Of a stretch of 64,000 nt of DNA, positions 1-10,749 are shown piece after piece. The notes under the pieces were generated by a model that saw only the letters and a list, made by a program, of their open reading frames with translations, did not search any database and was not told where the DNA came from. The stretch covers positions 124,001 to 188,000 of the forward strand of contig NW_027478965.1 in NCBI RefSeq assembly GCF_051014685.1, given 5' to 3'. The stretch's first letter is position 1; each line of letters opens with the position of its first letter. The DNA is from Ptiloglossa arizonensis (lineage: Eukaryota > Arthropoda > Insecta > Hymenoptera > Colletidae). The translations under genes and the position numbers were made by a program.

Positions 1-55
1 AAATTCTAGTTGCATCTGAAAGTAGAAGCTCGCCCGATTACAATGGTGTGTGTAC

Positions 56-66
56 TTTTCCCTAGG
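56..66 (+). repeat. One-base deletion marking 176-bp A monomers
   Basis: TTTTCCCTAGG has three C before TAGG, where the family norm has four. The same shortened run recurs at 1,648-1,658, 5,187-5,197 and 7,664-7,674, always in a monomer that also carries TTCTAGTTGCATCTG. These are the only length changes I found in family A outside the junction. All four look like descendants of one deletion. Confidence 0.85.
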
Positions 67-495
67 CCATTCCAGTTATTGGTTTCGAGTATCAGACTTG
101 CGAAAATTTTGATGGTTTCTCAACCGCTCCTTAACTTCAAACTCCCATATCTCGCGAACGGATCGACGAACTCGTGAAATTCCTGTTGCGTCGGAAAGTG
201 GAAACTCGCCCGATTACAAAGGTATGTGTACTTTTCCCCTAGGCCATTCCAGTTATTGGTTTCGAGTATCAGACCAGCGAAAATTTTGATGATTTCTCAA
301 CCATTCCTTAACTTCAAACTCCCATATCTCGCGAACGGATTGACGAACTCGAGAAAGTCCTGCTGCATCTGAAAACAGAAACCCGCCCGATTACATCGGT
401 CTGTGTATTTTTGCCCTAGGCCATAGTAGTTATTGGTTTCGAGTATTAGACTTGCGAAAATTTCGATCGTTTCTCAAGCATTCCTTAACTTCAAG

Positions 496-1240
496 CTCCC
501 ATATCTCGCGAACGGATCGACGAACACGTGAAATTCCTGTTGCGTCGGAAAGTGGAAACTCGCCCGATTACAAAGGTATGTGTACTTTTCCCCTAGGCCA
601 TTCCAGTTATTGGTTTCGAGTATCAGACCAGCGAAAATTTTGATGATTTCTCAACCATTCCTTAACTTCAAACTCCCATATCTCGCGAACGGATTGACGA
701 ACTCGAGAAATTCCTGTTGCATGTGAAGGTAGAAACTCGCCCGATTACAACGGTATGTGTATTTTTCCCCTAGGCCTCTGTAGTTATTGCTTTCGAGTGT
801 CAGACTTGCGAAAATTTTGATGGTTTCTCAACCATTCCTTAACATCAAACTCCCATATCTCGCGAACGGATTGACGAACTCGAGAATTTCCTATTGCATC
901 TGAAAGTAGAAACTCGCCCGATTACAATGGTGTGTGTGCTTTTCCCGTAGGCCATTCCAGTTATTGGTTTCGAGAATCAGACTTGCGAAAATTTTGATGG
1001 TTTCTCAACCATTCCTTAACTTCAAACCCACATATCTCGCGAACGGATTTACGAACTCGAGAAATTCCTGTTGCATCTGAAAGCAGAAACTCGCCCGATT
1101 ACAACGGTATGTGCATTTTTGCCCTAGGCCATAGTAGTTATTGGTTTCGAGTATTAGACTTGCGAAAATTTTGATGGTTTCTCAACCATTCCTTAACTTC
1201 AAACTCCCATATCTCGCGAACGGATTGACGAACTCGAGAA
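496..1240 (+). repeat. Family A recurring multi-monomer block, copy 1
   Basis: About 4.2 monomers, including those marked TGCATGTGAAGG, GGCCTCTGTAGTTATTGC, GTGTGTGCTTTTCCCGTAGG and GTATGTGCATTTTTGCCC, in that order. The same order recurs at an offset of 1,238 bp (7 monomers less one base) as 1,734-2,478. The core recurs again near 2,768-3,324, 5,787-6,350 and 8,264-8,827. It is therefore a higher-order unit that was repeatedly copied inside family A. Copies differ by a few substitutions, for example GAAGGT here against GAAAGT in the second copy. Confidence 0.75.
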
Positions 1241-1733
1241 ATTCCTGTTGCATCTGAAAGCAGAAACTCGCCCGATTACGACGGTATGTGTATTTTTCCC
1301 CTAAGCCTTTGTAGTTATTGGTTTCGTGTATCAGACTTTCGAAAATTTTGATGGTTTCTCAACCGTTCCTTAACTTCAACCACCCATATCTCGCGAACGG
1401 AATGACGAACTCGAGAAATTCCTGTTGCATCTGAAAGCAGAAAGTGGCCCGTTTACAACGGCATGTGTATTTTTGCCCTAGCCAATAGTAGTTATTGGTT
1501 TCGAGTATCAGACTTGCGAAAATTTTGATGATTTCTCAACCATTCCTTAACTTCAAACTCCCATATCTCGCGAACGGAATGACGAACTCGAGAAATTCTA
1601 GTTGCATCTGAAAGTAGAAGCTCGCCCGATTACAATGGTGTGTGTACTTTTCCCTAGGCCATTCCAGTTATTGGTTTCGAGTATCAGACTTGCGAAAATT
1701 TTGATGGTTTCTCAACCGCTCCTTAACTTCAAA

Positions 1734-2478
1734 CTCCCATATCTCGCGAACGGATCGACGAACTCGTGAAATTCCTGTTGCGTCGGAAAGTGGAAACTCG
1801 CCCGATTACAAAGGTATGTGTACTTTTCCCCTAGGCCATTCCAGTTATTGGTTTCGAGTATCAGACCCGCGAAAATTTTGATGATTTCTCAACCATTCCT
1901 TAACTTCAAACTCCCATATCTCGCGAACGGATTGACGAACTCGAGAAATTCCTGTTGCATGTGAAAGTAGAAACTCGCCCGATTACAACGGTATGTGTAT
2001 TTTTCCCCTAGGCCTCTGTAGTTATTGCTTTCGAGTGTCAGACTTGCGAAAATTTTGATGGTTTCTCAACCATTCCTTAACATCAAACTCCCATATCTCG
2101 CGAACGGATTGACGAACTCGAGAATTTCCTATTGCATCTGAAAGTAGAAACTCGCCCGATTACAATGGTGTGTGTGCTTTTCCCGTAGGCCATTCCAGTT
2201 ATTGGTTTCGAGAATCAGACTTGCGAAAATTTTGATGGTTTCTCAACCATTCCTTAACTTCAAACCCACATATCTCGCGAACGGATTTACGAACTCGAGA
2301 AATTCCTGTTGCATCTGAAAGCAGAAACTCGCCCGATTACAACGGTATGTGCATTTTTGCCCTAGGCCATAGTAGTTATTGGTTTCGAGTATTAGACTTG
2401 CGAAAATTTTGATGGTTTCTCAACCATTCCTTAACTTCAAACTCCCATATCTCGCGAACGGATTGACGAACTCGAGAA
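1734..2478 (+). repeat. Family A recurring multi-monomer block, copy 2
   Basis: This is the second copy of the 496-1,240 block, with the same order of monomer variants. Its left neighbour includes a 176-bp monomer. The internal part, about 1,883-2,439, matches 2,768-3,324 at an offset of 885 bp, exactly five 177-bp monomers. The family A array was therefore extended by copying 5-, 7- and 9-monomer steps rather than one monomer at a time. Confidence 0.75.
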
Positions 2479-2767
2479 TTTCCTGTTGCATGTGAAAGTA
2501 GAAACTCGCCCGATTACAACGGTATGTGTATTTTTCCCCTAGGCCTCTGTAGTTATTGCTTTCGAGTGTCAGACTTGCGAAAATTTCGATCGTTTCTCAA
2601 GCATTCCTTAACTTCAAGCTCACATATCTCGCGAACGGATCGACGAACTCGTGAAATTCCTGTTGCGTCGGAAAGTGGAAACTCGCCCGTTTACAAAGGT
2701 ATGTGTACTTTTCCCCTAGGCCACTCCAGTTATTGGTTTCGAATATCAGACCAGCGAAAATTTTGAT

Positions 2768-3324
2768 GATTTCTCAACCATTCCTTAACTTCAAACTCCC
2801 ATATCTCGCGAACGGATTGACGAACTCGAGAAATTCCTGTTGCATGTGAAAGTAGAAACTCGCCCGATTACAACGGTATGTGTATTTTTCCCCTAGGCCT
2901 CTGTAGTTATTGCTTTCGAGTGTCAGACTTGCGAAAATTTTGATGGTTTCTCAACCATTCCTTAACATCAAACTCCCATATCTCGCGAACGGATTGACGA
3001 ACTCGAGAATTTCCTATTGCATCTGGAAGTAGAAACTCGCCCGATTACAATGGTGTGTGTGCTTTTCCCGTAGGCCATTCCAGTTATTGGTTTCGAGAAT
3101 CAGACTTGCGAAAATTTTGATGGTTTCTCAACCATTCCTTAACTTCAAACCCACATATCTCGCAAACGGATTTAGGAACTCGAGAAATTCCTGTTGCATC
3201 TGAAAGCAGAAACTCGCCCGATTACAACGGTATGTGCATTTTTGCCCTAGGCCATAGTAGTTATTGGTTTCGAGTATTAGACTTGCGAAAATTTTGATGG
3301 TTTCTCAACCGTTCCTTAACTTCA
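2768..3324 (+). repeat. Family A recurring block core, copy 3
   Basis: This matches about 1,883-2,439 at an offset of 885 bp. It carries the same marker order: TGCATGTGAAAG, GGCCTCTGTAGTTATTGC, TGTGCTTTTCCCGTAGG, CATTTTTGCCCTAGG. Private changes include CATCTGGAAG near 3,021 and CTCGCAAACGGATTTAGG near 3,160, which look like point mutations after copying. Flanking monomers differ from those around the other copies. Confidence 0.7.
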
Positions 3325-5036
3325 AACTCCCATATCTCGCGAACGGATTGACGAACTCGAGAAATTCCTGTTGCATCTGAAAGCAGAAACTCGCCCGATT
3401 ACGACGGTATGTGTATTTTTCCCCTAGGCCATTGTAGTAATTGGTTTCGAGTATCAGACTTGCGAAAATTTTGATGGTTTCTCAACCATTCCTCAACTTC
3501 AAACTCCCATATCTCGCGGACGGATTGACGAACTCGAGAAATTCCTGTTGCATCTGAAAGTAGAAACTTGCCCGATTACAGTGGTTTGTGTACTTTTCCC
3601 CTAGGCCATTCCAGTTATTTGTATCGAGTATCAGACTTGCGAAAATTTTGATGGTTTCTCAACCATTCCTTAACTTCAAACTCCCATATCTCGCGGACGG
3701 ATTGACGAACTCGAGAAATTCCTGATGCATATGAAAGCAGATACTCGCCCGATTACAACGGTATGTGTATTTTTCCCCTAGGCCTCTGTAGTTATTGCTT
3801 TCGAGTGTCAGACTTGCGAAAATTTTGATGGTTTCTCAACCATTCCTTAACATCAAACTCCCATATCTCCCGAACGGATTGACGAACTCGAGAATTTCCT
3901 ATTGCATCTGAAAGTAGAAACTCGCCGGATTACAATGGTGTGTGTACTTTTCCCCTCGGCCATTCCAGTTATTGGTTTCGAGAATCAGACTTGCGAAAAT
4001 TTTGATGGTTTCTCAACCATACCTTAACTTCAAACCCCCATATCTCGCGAACGGATTGACGAACTCGAGAAATTCCTGCTGCATCTGAAAGCAGAAACTC
4101 GCCCGATTACAACGGTATGTGCATTTTTGCCCTAGGCCATAGTAGTTATTGGTTTCGAGTATTAGACTTGCGAAAATTTCGATCGTTTCTCAAGCATTCC
4201 TTAACTTCAAGCTCCCATATCTCGCGAACGGATCGACGAACTCGTGAAATTCCTGTTGCGTCGGAAAGTGGAAACTCGCCCGTTTACAAAGGTATGTGTA
4301 CTTTTCCCCTAGGCCACTCCAGTTATTGGTTTCGAGTATCAGACCAGCGAAAATTTTGATGATTTCTCAACCATTCCTTAACTTCAAACTCCCATATCTC
4401 GCGAACGGATTGACGAACTCGAGAAATTCCTGTTGCATGTGAAAGTAGAAACTCGCCCGATTACAACGGTATGTGTATTTTTCCCGTAGGCCATTCCAGT
4501 TATTGGTTTCGAGAATCAGACTTGCGAAAATTTTGATGGTTTCTCAACCATTCCTTAACTTCAAACCCACATATCTCGCGAACGGATTTACGAACTCGAG
4601 AAATTCCTGTTGCATCTGAAAGCAGAAACTCGCCCGATTACAACGGTATGTGCATTTTTGCCCTAGGCCATAGTAGTTATTGGTTTCGAGTATTAGACTT
4701 GCGAAAATTTTGATGGTTTCTCAACCGTTCCTTAACTTCAAACTCCCATATCTCGCGAACGGATTGACGAACTCGAGAAATTCCTGTTGCATCTGAAAGC
4801 AGAAACTCGCCCGATTACGACGGTATGTGTATTTTTCCCCTAGGCCATTGTAGTTATTGGTTTCGAGTATCAGACTTGCGAAAATTTTGATGGTTTCTCA
4901 ACCATTCCTTAACTTCAAACTCCCATATCTCGCGAACAGAATGACGAACTCGAGAAATTCCTGTTGCATCTGAAAGTAGAAGCTCGCCCGATTACGACGG
5001 TATGTGTAATTTTGCCCTAGCCAATAGTAGTTATTG

Positions 5037-7513
5037 GTTTCGAGTATCAGACTTGCGAAAATTTTGATGGTTTCTCAACCATTCCTTAACTTCAAACTCC
5101 CATATCTCGCGAACGGAATGACGAACTCGAGAAATTCTAGTTGCATCTGAAAGTAGAAGCTCGACCGATTACAATGGTGTGTGTACTTTTCCCTAGGCCA
5201 TTCCAGTTATTGGTTTCGGGTATCAGACTTGCGAAAATTTTGATGGTTTCTCAACCATTCCTTAACATCAAACTCCCATATCTCCCGAACGGATTGACGA
5301 ACTCGAGAATTTCCTATTGCATCTGAAAGTAGAAACTCGCCCGATTACAATGGTGTGTGTACTTTTCCCCTCGGCCATTCCAGTTATTGGTTTCGAGAAT
5401 CAGACTTGCGAAAATTTTGATGGTTTCTCAACCGTACCTTAACTTCAAACCCCCATATCTCGCGAACGGATTGACGAACTCGAGAAATTCCTGTTGCATC
5501 TGAAAGCAGAAACTAGCCCGATTACAACGGTATGTGCATTTTTGCCCTAGGCCATAGTAGTTATTGGTTTCGAGTATTAGACTTGCGAAAATTTCGATCG
5601 TTTCTCAAGCATTCCTTAACTTCAAGCTCCCATATCTCGCGAACGGATCGACGAACTCGTGAAATTCCTGTTGCGTCGGAAAGTGGAAACTCGCCCGTTT
5701 ACAAAGGTATGTGTACTTTTCCCCTAGGCCACTCCAGTTATTGGTTTCGAGTATCAGACCAGCGAAAATTTTGATGATTTCTCAACCATTCCTTAACTTC
5801 AAACTCCCATATCTCGCGAACGGATTGACGAACTCGAGAAATTCCTGTTGCATGTGAAAGTAGAAACTCGCCCGATTACAACGGTATGTGTATTTTTCCC
5901 CTAGGCCTCTGTAGTTATTGCTTTCGAGTGTCAGACTTGCGAAAATTTTGATGGTTTCTCAACCATTCCTTAACATCAAACTCCCATATCTAGCGAACGG
6001 ATTGACGAACTCGAGAATTTCCTGTTGCATCTGAAAGTAGAAACTCGCCCGATTACAATGGTGTGTGTGCTTTTCCCGTAGGCCATTCCAGTTATTGGTT
6101 TCGAGAATCAGACTTGCGAAAATTTTGATGGTTTCTCAACCATTCCTTAACTTCAAACCCACATATCTCGCGAACGGATTTACGAACTCGAGAAATTCCT
6201 GTTGCATCTGAAAGCAGAAACTCGCCCGATTACAACGGTATGTGCATTTTTGCCCTAGGCCATAGTAGTTATTGGTTTCGAGTATTAGACTTGCGAAAAT
6301 TTTGATGGTTTCTCAACCGTTCCTTAACTTCAAACTCCCATATCTCGCGAACGGATTGACGAACTCGAGAAATTCCTGTTGCATCTGAAAGCAGAAACTC
6401 GCCCGATTACAACGGTATGTGCATTTTTGCCCTAGGCCATAGTAGTTATTGGTTTCGAGTATTAGACTTGCGAAAATTTTGATGGTTTCTCAACCGTTCC
6501 TTAACTTCAAACTCCCATATCTCGCGAACGGATTGACGAACTCGAGAAATTCCTGTTGCATCTGAAAGCAGAAACTCGCCCGATTACGACGGTATGTGTA
6601 TTTTTCCCCTAGGCCATTGTAGTTATTGGTTTCGAGTATCAGACTTGCGAAAATTTTGATGGTTTCTCAACCATTCCTCAACTTCAAACTCCCATATCTC
6701 GCGGACGGATTGACGAACTCGAGAAATTCCTGTTGCATCTGAAAGTAGAAACTTGCCCGATTACAGTGGTTTGTGTACTTTTCCCCTAGGCCATTCCAGT
6801 TATTTGTATCGAGTATCAGACTTGCGAAAATTTTGATGGTTTCTCAACCATTCCTTAATTTCAAACTCCCATATCTCGCGGACGGATTGACGAACTCGAG
6901 AAATTCCTGACGCATATGAAAGCAGACACTCGCCCGATTACAACGGTATGTGTATTTTTCCCCTAGGCCTCTGTTGTTATTGCTTTCGAGTGTCAGACTT
7001 GCGAAAATTTTGATGGTTTCTCAACCATTCCTTAACATCAAACTCCCATATCTCCCGAACGGATTGACGAACTCGAGAATTTCCTATTGCATCTGAAAGT
7101 AGAAACTCGCCCGATTACAATGGTGTGTGTACTTTTCCCCTCGGCCATTCCAGTTATTGGTTTCGAGAATCAGACTTGCGAAAATTTTGATGGTTTCTCA
7201 ACCATACCTTAACTTCAAACCCCCATATCTCGCGAACGGATTGACGAACTCGAGAAATTCCTGTTGCATCTGAAAGCAGAAACTCGCCCGATTACAACGG
7301 TATGTGCATTTTTGCCCTAGGCCATAGTAGTTATTGGTTTGGAGTATTAGACTTGCGAAAATTTCGGTGGCTTCTCAAGCATTCCTTAACTTCAAGCTCC
7401 CATATCTCGCGAACGGATTGACGAACTCGAGAAATTCCTGTTGCATATGAAAGCAGATACTCGCCCGATTACAACGGTATGTGTATTTTTCAGGTAGGCC
7501 ATTGTAGTTATTG
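5037..7513 (+). repeat. 2,477-bp higher-order unit of family A, copy 1
   Basis: This unit is 14 monomers (14 x 177 less 1 bp). It begins near the monomer with TTCTAGTTGCATCTGAAAG and AGCTCGACCG and contains the 176-bp variant with TTTTCCCTAGG at 5,187-5,197. From its left end to about 6,703 it is repeated at 7,514-9,180. At least one substitution separates the copies (CAACCGTACC near 5,430 against CAACCATACC near 7,907). The identical 61- and 80-codon chance ORFs at 5,141 and 7,618, and at 5,532 and 8,009, are by-products of this duplication. Confidence 0.85.
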
Positions 7514-9180
7514 GTTTCGAGTATCAGACTTGCGAAAATTTTGATGGTTTCTCAACCATTCCTTAACTTCAAACTCCCATATCTCGCGAACGGAATGACG
7601 AACTCGAGAAATTCTAGTTGCATCTGAAAGTAGAAGCTCGACCGATTACAATGGTGTGTGTACTTTTCCCTAGGCCATTCCAGTTATTGGTTTCGGGTAT
7701 CAGACTTGCGAAAATTTTGATGGTTTCTCAACCATTCCTTAACATCAAACTCCCATATCTCCCGAACGGATTGACGAACTCGAGAATTTCCTATTGCATC
7801 TGAAAGTAGAAACTCGCCCGATTACAATGGTGTGTGTACTTTTCCCCTCGGCCATTCCAGTTATTGGTTTCGAGAATCAGACTTGCGAAAATTTTGATGG
7901 TTTCTCAACCATACCTTAACTTCGAACCCCCATATCTCGCGAACGGATTGACGAACTCGAGAAATTCCTGTTGCATCTGAAAGCAGAAACTCGCCCGATT
8001 ACAACGGTATGTGCATTTTTGCCCTAGGCCATAGTAGTTATTGGTTTCGAGTATTAGACTTGCGAAAATTTCGATCGTTTCTCAAGCATTCCTTAACTTC
8101 AAGCTCCCATATCTCGCGAACGGATCGACGAACTCGTGAAATTCCTGTTGCGTCGGAAAGTGGAAACTCGCCCGTTTACAAAGGTATGTGTACTTTTCCC
8201 CTAGGCCACTCCAGTTATTGGTTTCGAGTATCAGACCAGCGAAAATTTTGATGATTTCTCAACCATTCCTTAACTTCAAACTCCCATATCTCGCGAACGG
8301 ATTGACGAACTCGAGAAATTCCTGTTGCATGTGAAAGTAGAAACTCGCCCGATTACAACGGTATGTGTATTTTTCCCCTAGGCCTCTGTAGTTATTGCTT
8401 TCGAGTGTCAGACTTGCGAAAATTTTGATGGTTTCTCAACCATTCCTTAACATCAAACTCCCATATCTAGCGAACGGATTGACGAACTCGAGAATTTCCT
8501 GTTGCATCTGAAAGTAGAAACTCGCCCGATTACAATGGTGTGTGTGCTTTTCCCGTAGGCCATTCCAGTTATTGGTTTCGAGAATCAGACTTGCGAAAAT
8601 TTTGATGGTTTCTCAACCATTCCTTAACTTCAAACCCACATATCTCGCGAACGGATTTACGAACTCGAGAAATTCCTGTTGCATCTGAAAGCAGAAACTC
8701 GCCCGATTACAACGGTATGTGCATTTTTGCCCTAGGCCATAGTAGTTATTGGTTTCGAGTATTAGACTTGCGAAAATTTTGATGGTTTCTCAACCGTTCC
8801 TTAACTTCAAACTCCCATATCTCGCGAACGGATTGACGAACTCGAGAAATTCCTGTTGCATCTGAAAGCAGAAACTCGCCCGATTACAACGGTATGTGCA
8901 TTTTTGCCCTAGGCCATAGTAGTTATTGGTTTCGAGTATTAGACTTGCGAAAATTTTGATGGTTTCTCAACCGTTCCTTAACTTCAAACTCCCATATCTC
9001 GCGAACGGATTGACGAACTCGAGAAATTCCTGTTGCATCTGAAAGCAGAAACTCGCCCGATTACGACGGTATGTGTATTTTTCCCCTAGGCCATTGTAGT
9101 TATTGGTTTCGAGTATCAGACTTGCGAAAATTTTGATGGTTTCTCAACCATTCCTCAACTTCAAACTCCCATATCTCGCG
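7514..9180 (+). repeat. 2,477-bp higher-order unit of family A, truncated copy 2
   Basis: This near-identical second copy covers about 1,667 of the 2,477 bp. Identity with copy 1 is lost at about 9,181 (GCGAACGG here, GCGGACGG at 6,703). The A-to-B switch follows within about 85 bp. The end of the duplication and the family boundary are thus nearly coincident, which suggests that one exchange both truncated the A unit and joined it to the B array. Confidence 0.8.
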
Positions 9181-9349
9181 AACGGATTGACGAACTCGAG
9201 AAATTCCTCTTGCATCTGAAAGTAGAAACTCGCCCGATTACAACGGTATGTGTAGTTTTCCCCTAGGCCGTTCCGGTTATTCATTTCGGGCATCAGAACT
9301 GCGAAAATTTTGAGTTTCTCAAGCGTTTCCTACCTCCAAACTGCCATAT
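9175..9349 (+). repeat. Chimeric A/B junction monomer
   Basis: The left part of this monomer is family A (GATTGACGAACTCGAG, then AAATTCCTCTTGC). The right part is family B (GTTCCGGTTATTCATTTCGG, GAACTGCGAAAATTTTGAG, CTCCAAACTGCC). The switch lies in sequence common to both families, roughly 9,212-9,265. The monomer is 175 bp long because the 2-bp indel that separates the families lies in its B-derived part. The register is unbroken, which fits homologous unequal exchange between related monomers rather than end-joining of unrelated DNA. No microhomology scar, insertion or target-site duplication is visible. Confidence 0.9.
9310..9322. other. Second dyad in the family B monomer (representative)
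   Basis: TTGAG-TTT-CTCAA is a 5-bp inverted repeat with a 3-base centre, directly following the self-complementary AAAATTTT. It is present in most B monomers and changed where the following sequence is CTCGAGGG. The homologous stretch in family A, for example at 114-125, is GGTT-TCTC-AACC. The only length difference between the families (2 bp) falls inside this element. Confidence 0.65.
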
Positions 9350-9358
9350 CTCGCGAAC

Positions 9359-9372
9359 GGATTGACCAATCC
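9359..9372. other. Dyad symmetry in the family B monomer (representative)
   Basis: GGATTG-AC-CAATCC is a perfect 6-bp inverted repeat around a 2-bp centre, placed directly after the self-complementary TCGCGA at 9,351-9,356. It is present in most B monomers. Monomers with GATTGATCAATCC, for example near 9,709 and 10,409, have a perfect 14-bp palindrome. Monomers with GGATCGACC break one pair. Family A has GATTGACGAACTCGAG here, with CTCGAG as its palindrome. Cruciform potential or protein binding is an inference. Confidence 0.7.
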
Positions 9373-9406
9373 GCAAAATTTCTGTTGCATCTGAAAGTAG
9401 AAACTC

Positions 9407-9423
9407 GCCCGATTACAACGGTA
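9407..9423 (-). other. Weak CENP-B-box-like motif (representative)
   Basis: Read on the reverse strand, ACCGTTGTAATCGGG resembles the CENP-B box core (TTCG, four free bases, A, two free bases, CGGG). Seven of the nine fixed positions match; the two T of TTCG are A and C here. The site recurs in most A and B monomers and is weakened where the monomer has ACAAAGGT. A seven-of-nine match somewhere in a 175-bp monomer is not rare by chance, so this is only a candidate. Confidence 0.25.
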
Positions 9424-9874
9424 TGCGCACTTTTCCCCTAGGCCGTTCTAGTTACTCGTTTCGAGCATCAGAACTGCGAAAATTTTGAGTTTCTCAAGCG
9501 TTTCTTACCTCCAAACTGCCATATCTCGCGAACGGATTGACCAATCCGCAAAATTTCTGTTGCATCTGAAAGTAAAGGCTCGCCCGATTACAAAGGTATG
9601 CGTACTTCTCCCCTAGGCCGTTCTAGTCATTCGTTCCGAGCATCAGAACTGCGAAAATTTTGAGTTTCTCGAGGGTTCCTTATCTCCAAACTGCCATATC
9701 TCGCGAACGGATTGATCAATCCGCAAAATTTCTGTTGCATCTGAAAGTAGAAACTCGCCCGATTACAACGGTATGCGCACTTTTCCCCTAGGCCGTTCTA
9801 GTTATTCGTTTCGAGCATCAGAACTGCGAAAATTTTGAGTTTCTCAAGCGTTTCTTACCTCCAAACTGCCATAT

Positions 9875-10749
9875 CTCGCGAACGGATTGACCAATCCGCA
9901 AAATTTCTGTTGCATCTGAAAGTAGAAACTCGCCCGATTACAACGGTATGTGTAGTTTTCCCCTAGGCCGTTCCGGTTATTCATTTCGGGCATCAGAACT
10001 GCGAAAATTTTGAGTTTCTCAAGCGTTTCCTACCTCCAAACTGCCATATCTCGCGAACGGATTGACCAATCCGCAAAATTTCTGTTGCATCTGAAAGTAG
10101 AAACTCGCCCGATTACAACGGTATGCGCACTTTTCCCCTAGGCCGTTCTAGTTACTCGTTTCGAGCATCAGAACTGCGAAAATTTTGAGTTTCTCAAGCG
10201 TTTCTTACCTCCAAACTGCCATATCTCGCGAACGGATTGACCAATCCGCAAAATTTCTGTTGCATCTGAAAGTAAAGGCTCGCCCGATTACAAAGGTATG
10301 CGTACTTCTCCCCTAGGCCGTTCTAGTCATTCGTTCCGAGCATCAGAACTGCGAAAATTTTGAGTTTCTCGAGGGTTCCTTATCTCCAAACTGCCATATC
10401 TCGCGAACGGATTGATCAATCCGCAAAATTTCTGTTGCATCTGAAAGTAGAAACTCGCCCGATTACAACGGTATGCGCACTTTTCCCCTAGGCCGTTCTA
10501 GTTATTCGTTTCGAGCATCAGAACTGCGAAAATTTTGAGTTTCTCAAGCGTTTCTTACCTCCAAACTGCCATATCTCGCGAACGGATTGATCGATCCGCA
10601 AAATTTCTGTTTCATCTCAAAGTGGAAACTCGCCCGATTACAACGGTACGCGTACTTCTCCCCTAGGCCGTTCTAGTCATTCGTTTCGAGCATTAGAACT
10701 GCGAAAATTTTGAGTTTCTCAAGCGTTTCTTACTTCCAAACTGCCATAT
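9875..10749 (+). repeat. 875-bp pentamer higher-order repeat, copy 1
   Basis: Five 175-bp monomers in order 1-2-3-4-5. Type 5 carries GATTGATCGATCC, TTTCATCTCAAAGTGG, ACGCGTACTTCTCC and GCATTAGAACTG. I saw no difference from the next 875 bp at the marker positions compared. For example, the GATTGATCGATCC element begins at 10,586 here and at 11,461 in copy 2, exactly 875 bp apart. Confidence 0.88.

Larger units (their letters stand above)
1..9230 (+). repeat. Satellite array, family A (177-bp monomers)
   Basis: This is a continuous head-to-tail array. The landmark CTCGCGAACGG recurs at 151, 328, 505, 682 and 859, and so on to 9,175. That is 9,024 bp, or 51 periods of 177 bp less three single-base deletions. 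Family-specific marks are the XhoI-type CTCGAG after GATTGACGAA, the dyad GGTT-TCTC-AACC, and TTAACTTCAAACTCCC just before CATATCTCGCG. Almost every monomer carries CCTAGG. Because 177 is a multiple of three, reading frames repeat from monomer to monomer, but stops recur in each, so no long ORF forms. No foreign insertion, inversion or unique sequence is visible. A centromeric or heterochromatic role is inferred from period and organisation only. The array is cut by the left window edge. Confidence 0.97.
9175..9874 (+). repeat. Partial pentamer unit (monomer types 1-4) of family B
   Basis: Four monomers in order: type 1 (GTGTAG, GTTCCGGTTATTC, TTTCGGGCATC), type 2 (GCGCAC, TTACTCG), type 3 (GTAAAGGCTCG, TTCCGAGC, CTCGAGGGTTCC) and type 4 (GATTGATCAATCC, GCGCAC). 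The same four recur 700 bp downstream, where a fifth monomer type follows. The first monomer is the chimeric junction monomer, so this copy is cut at its left edge and also lacks type 5. Confidence 0.8.

Noticed and set aside
452..8251. Short forward ORFs of 61-80 codons in family A (452, 2,524, 4,117, 5,141, 5,532, 7,618, 8,009)
   Set aside because: They are frames read through 1-1.4 satellite monomers and are repeated because the monomers are repeated. They have no recognisable domain, independent promoter or codon signal, and several are identical only because of the duplications.
9212..9265. Transposon insertion or sequence break at the A/B boundary
   Set aside because: The monomer register is continuous and every base of the junction monomer is explained by A or B sequence, so homologous exchange is sufficient.
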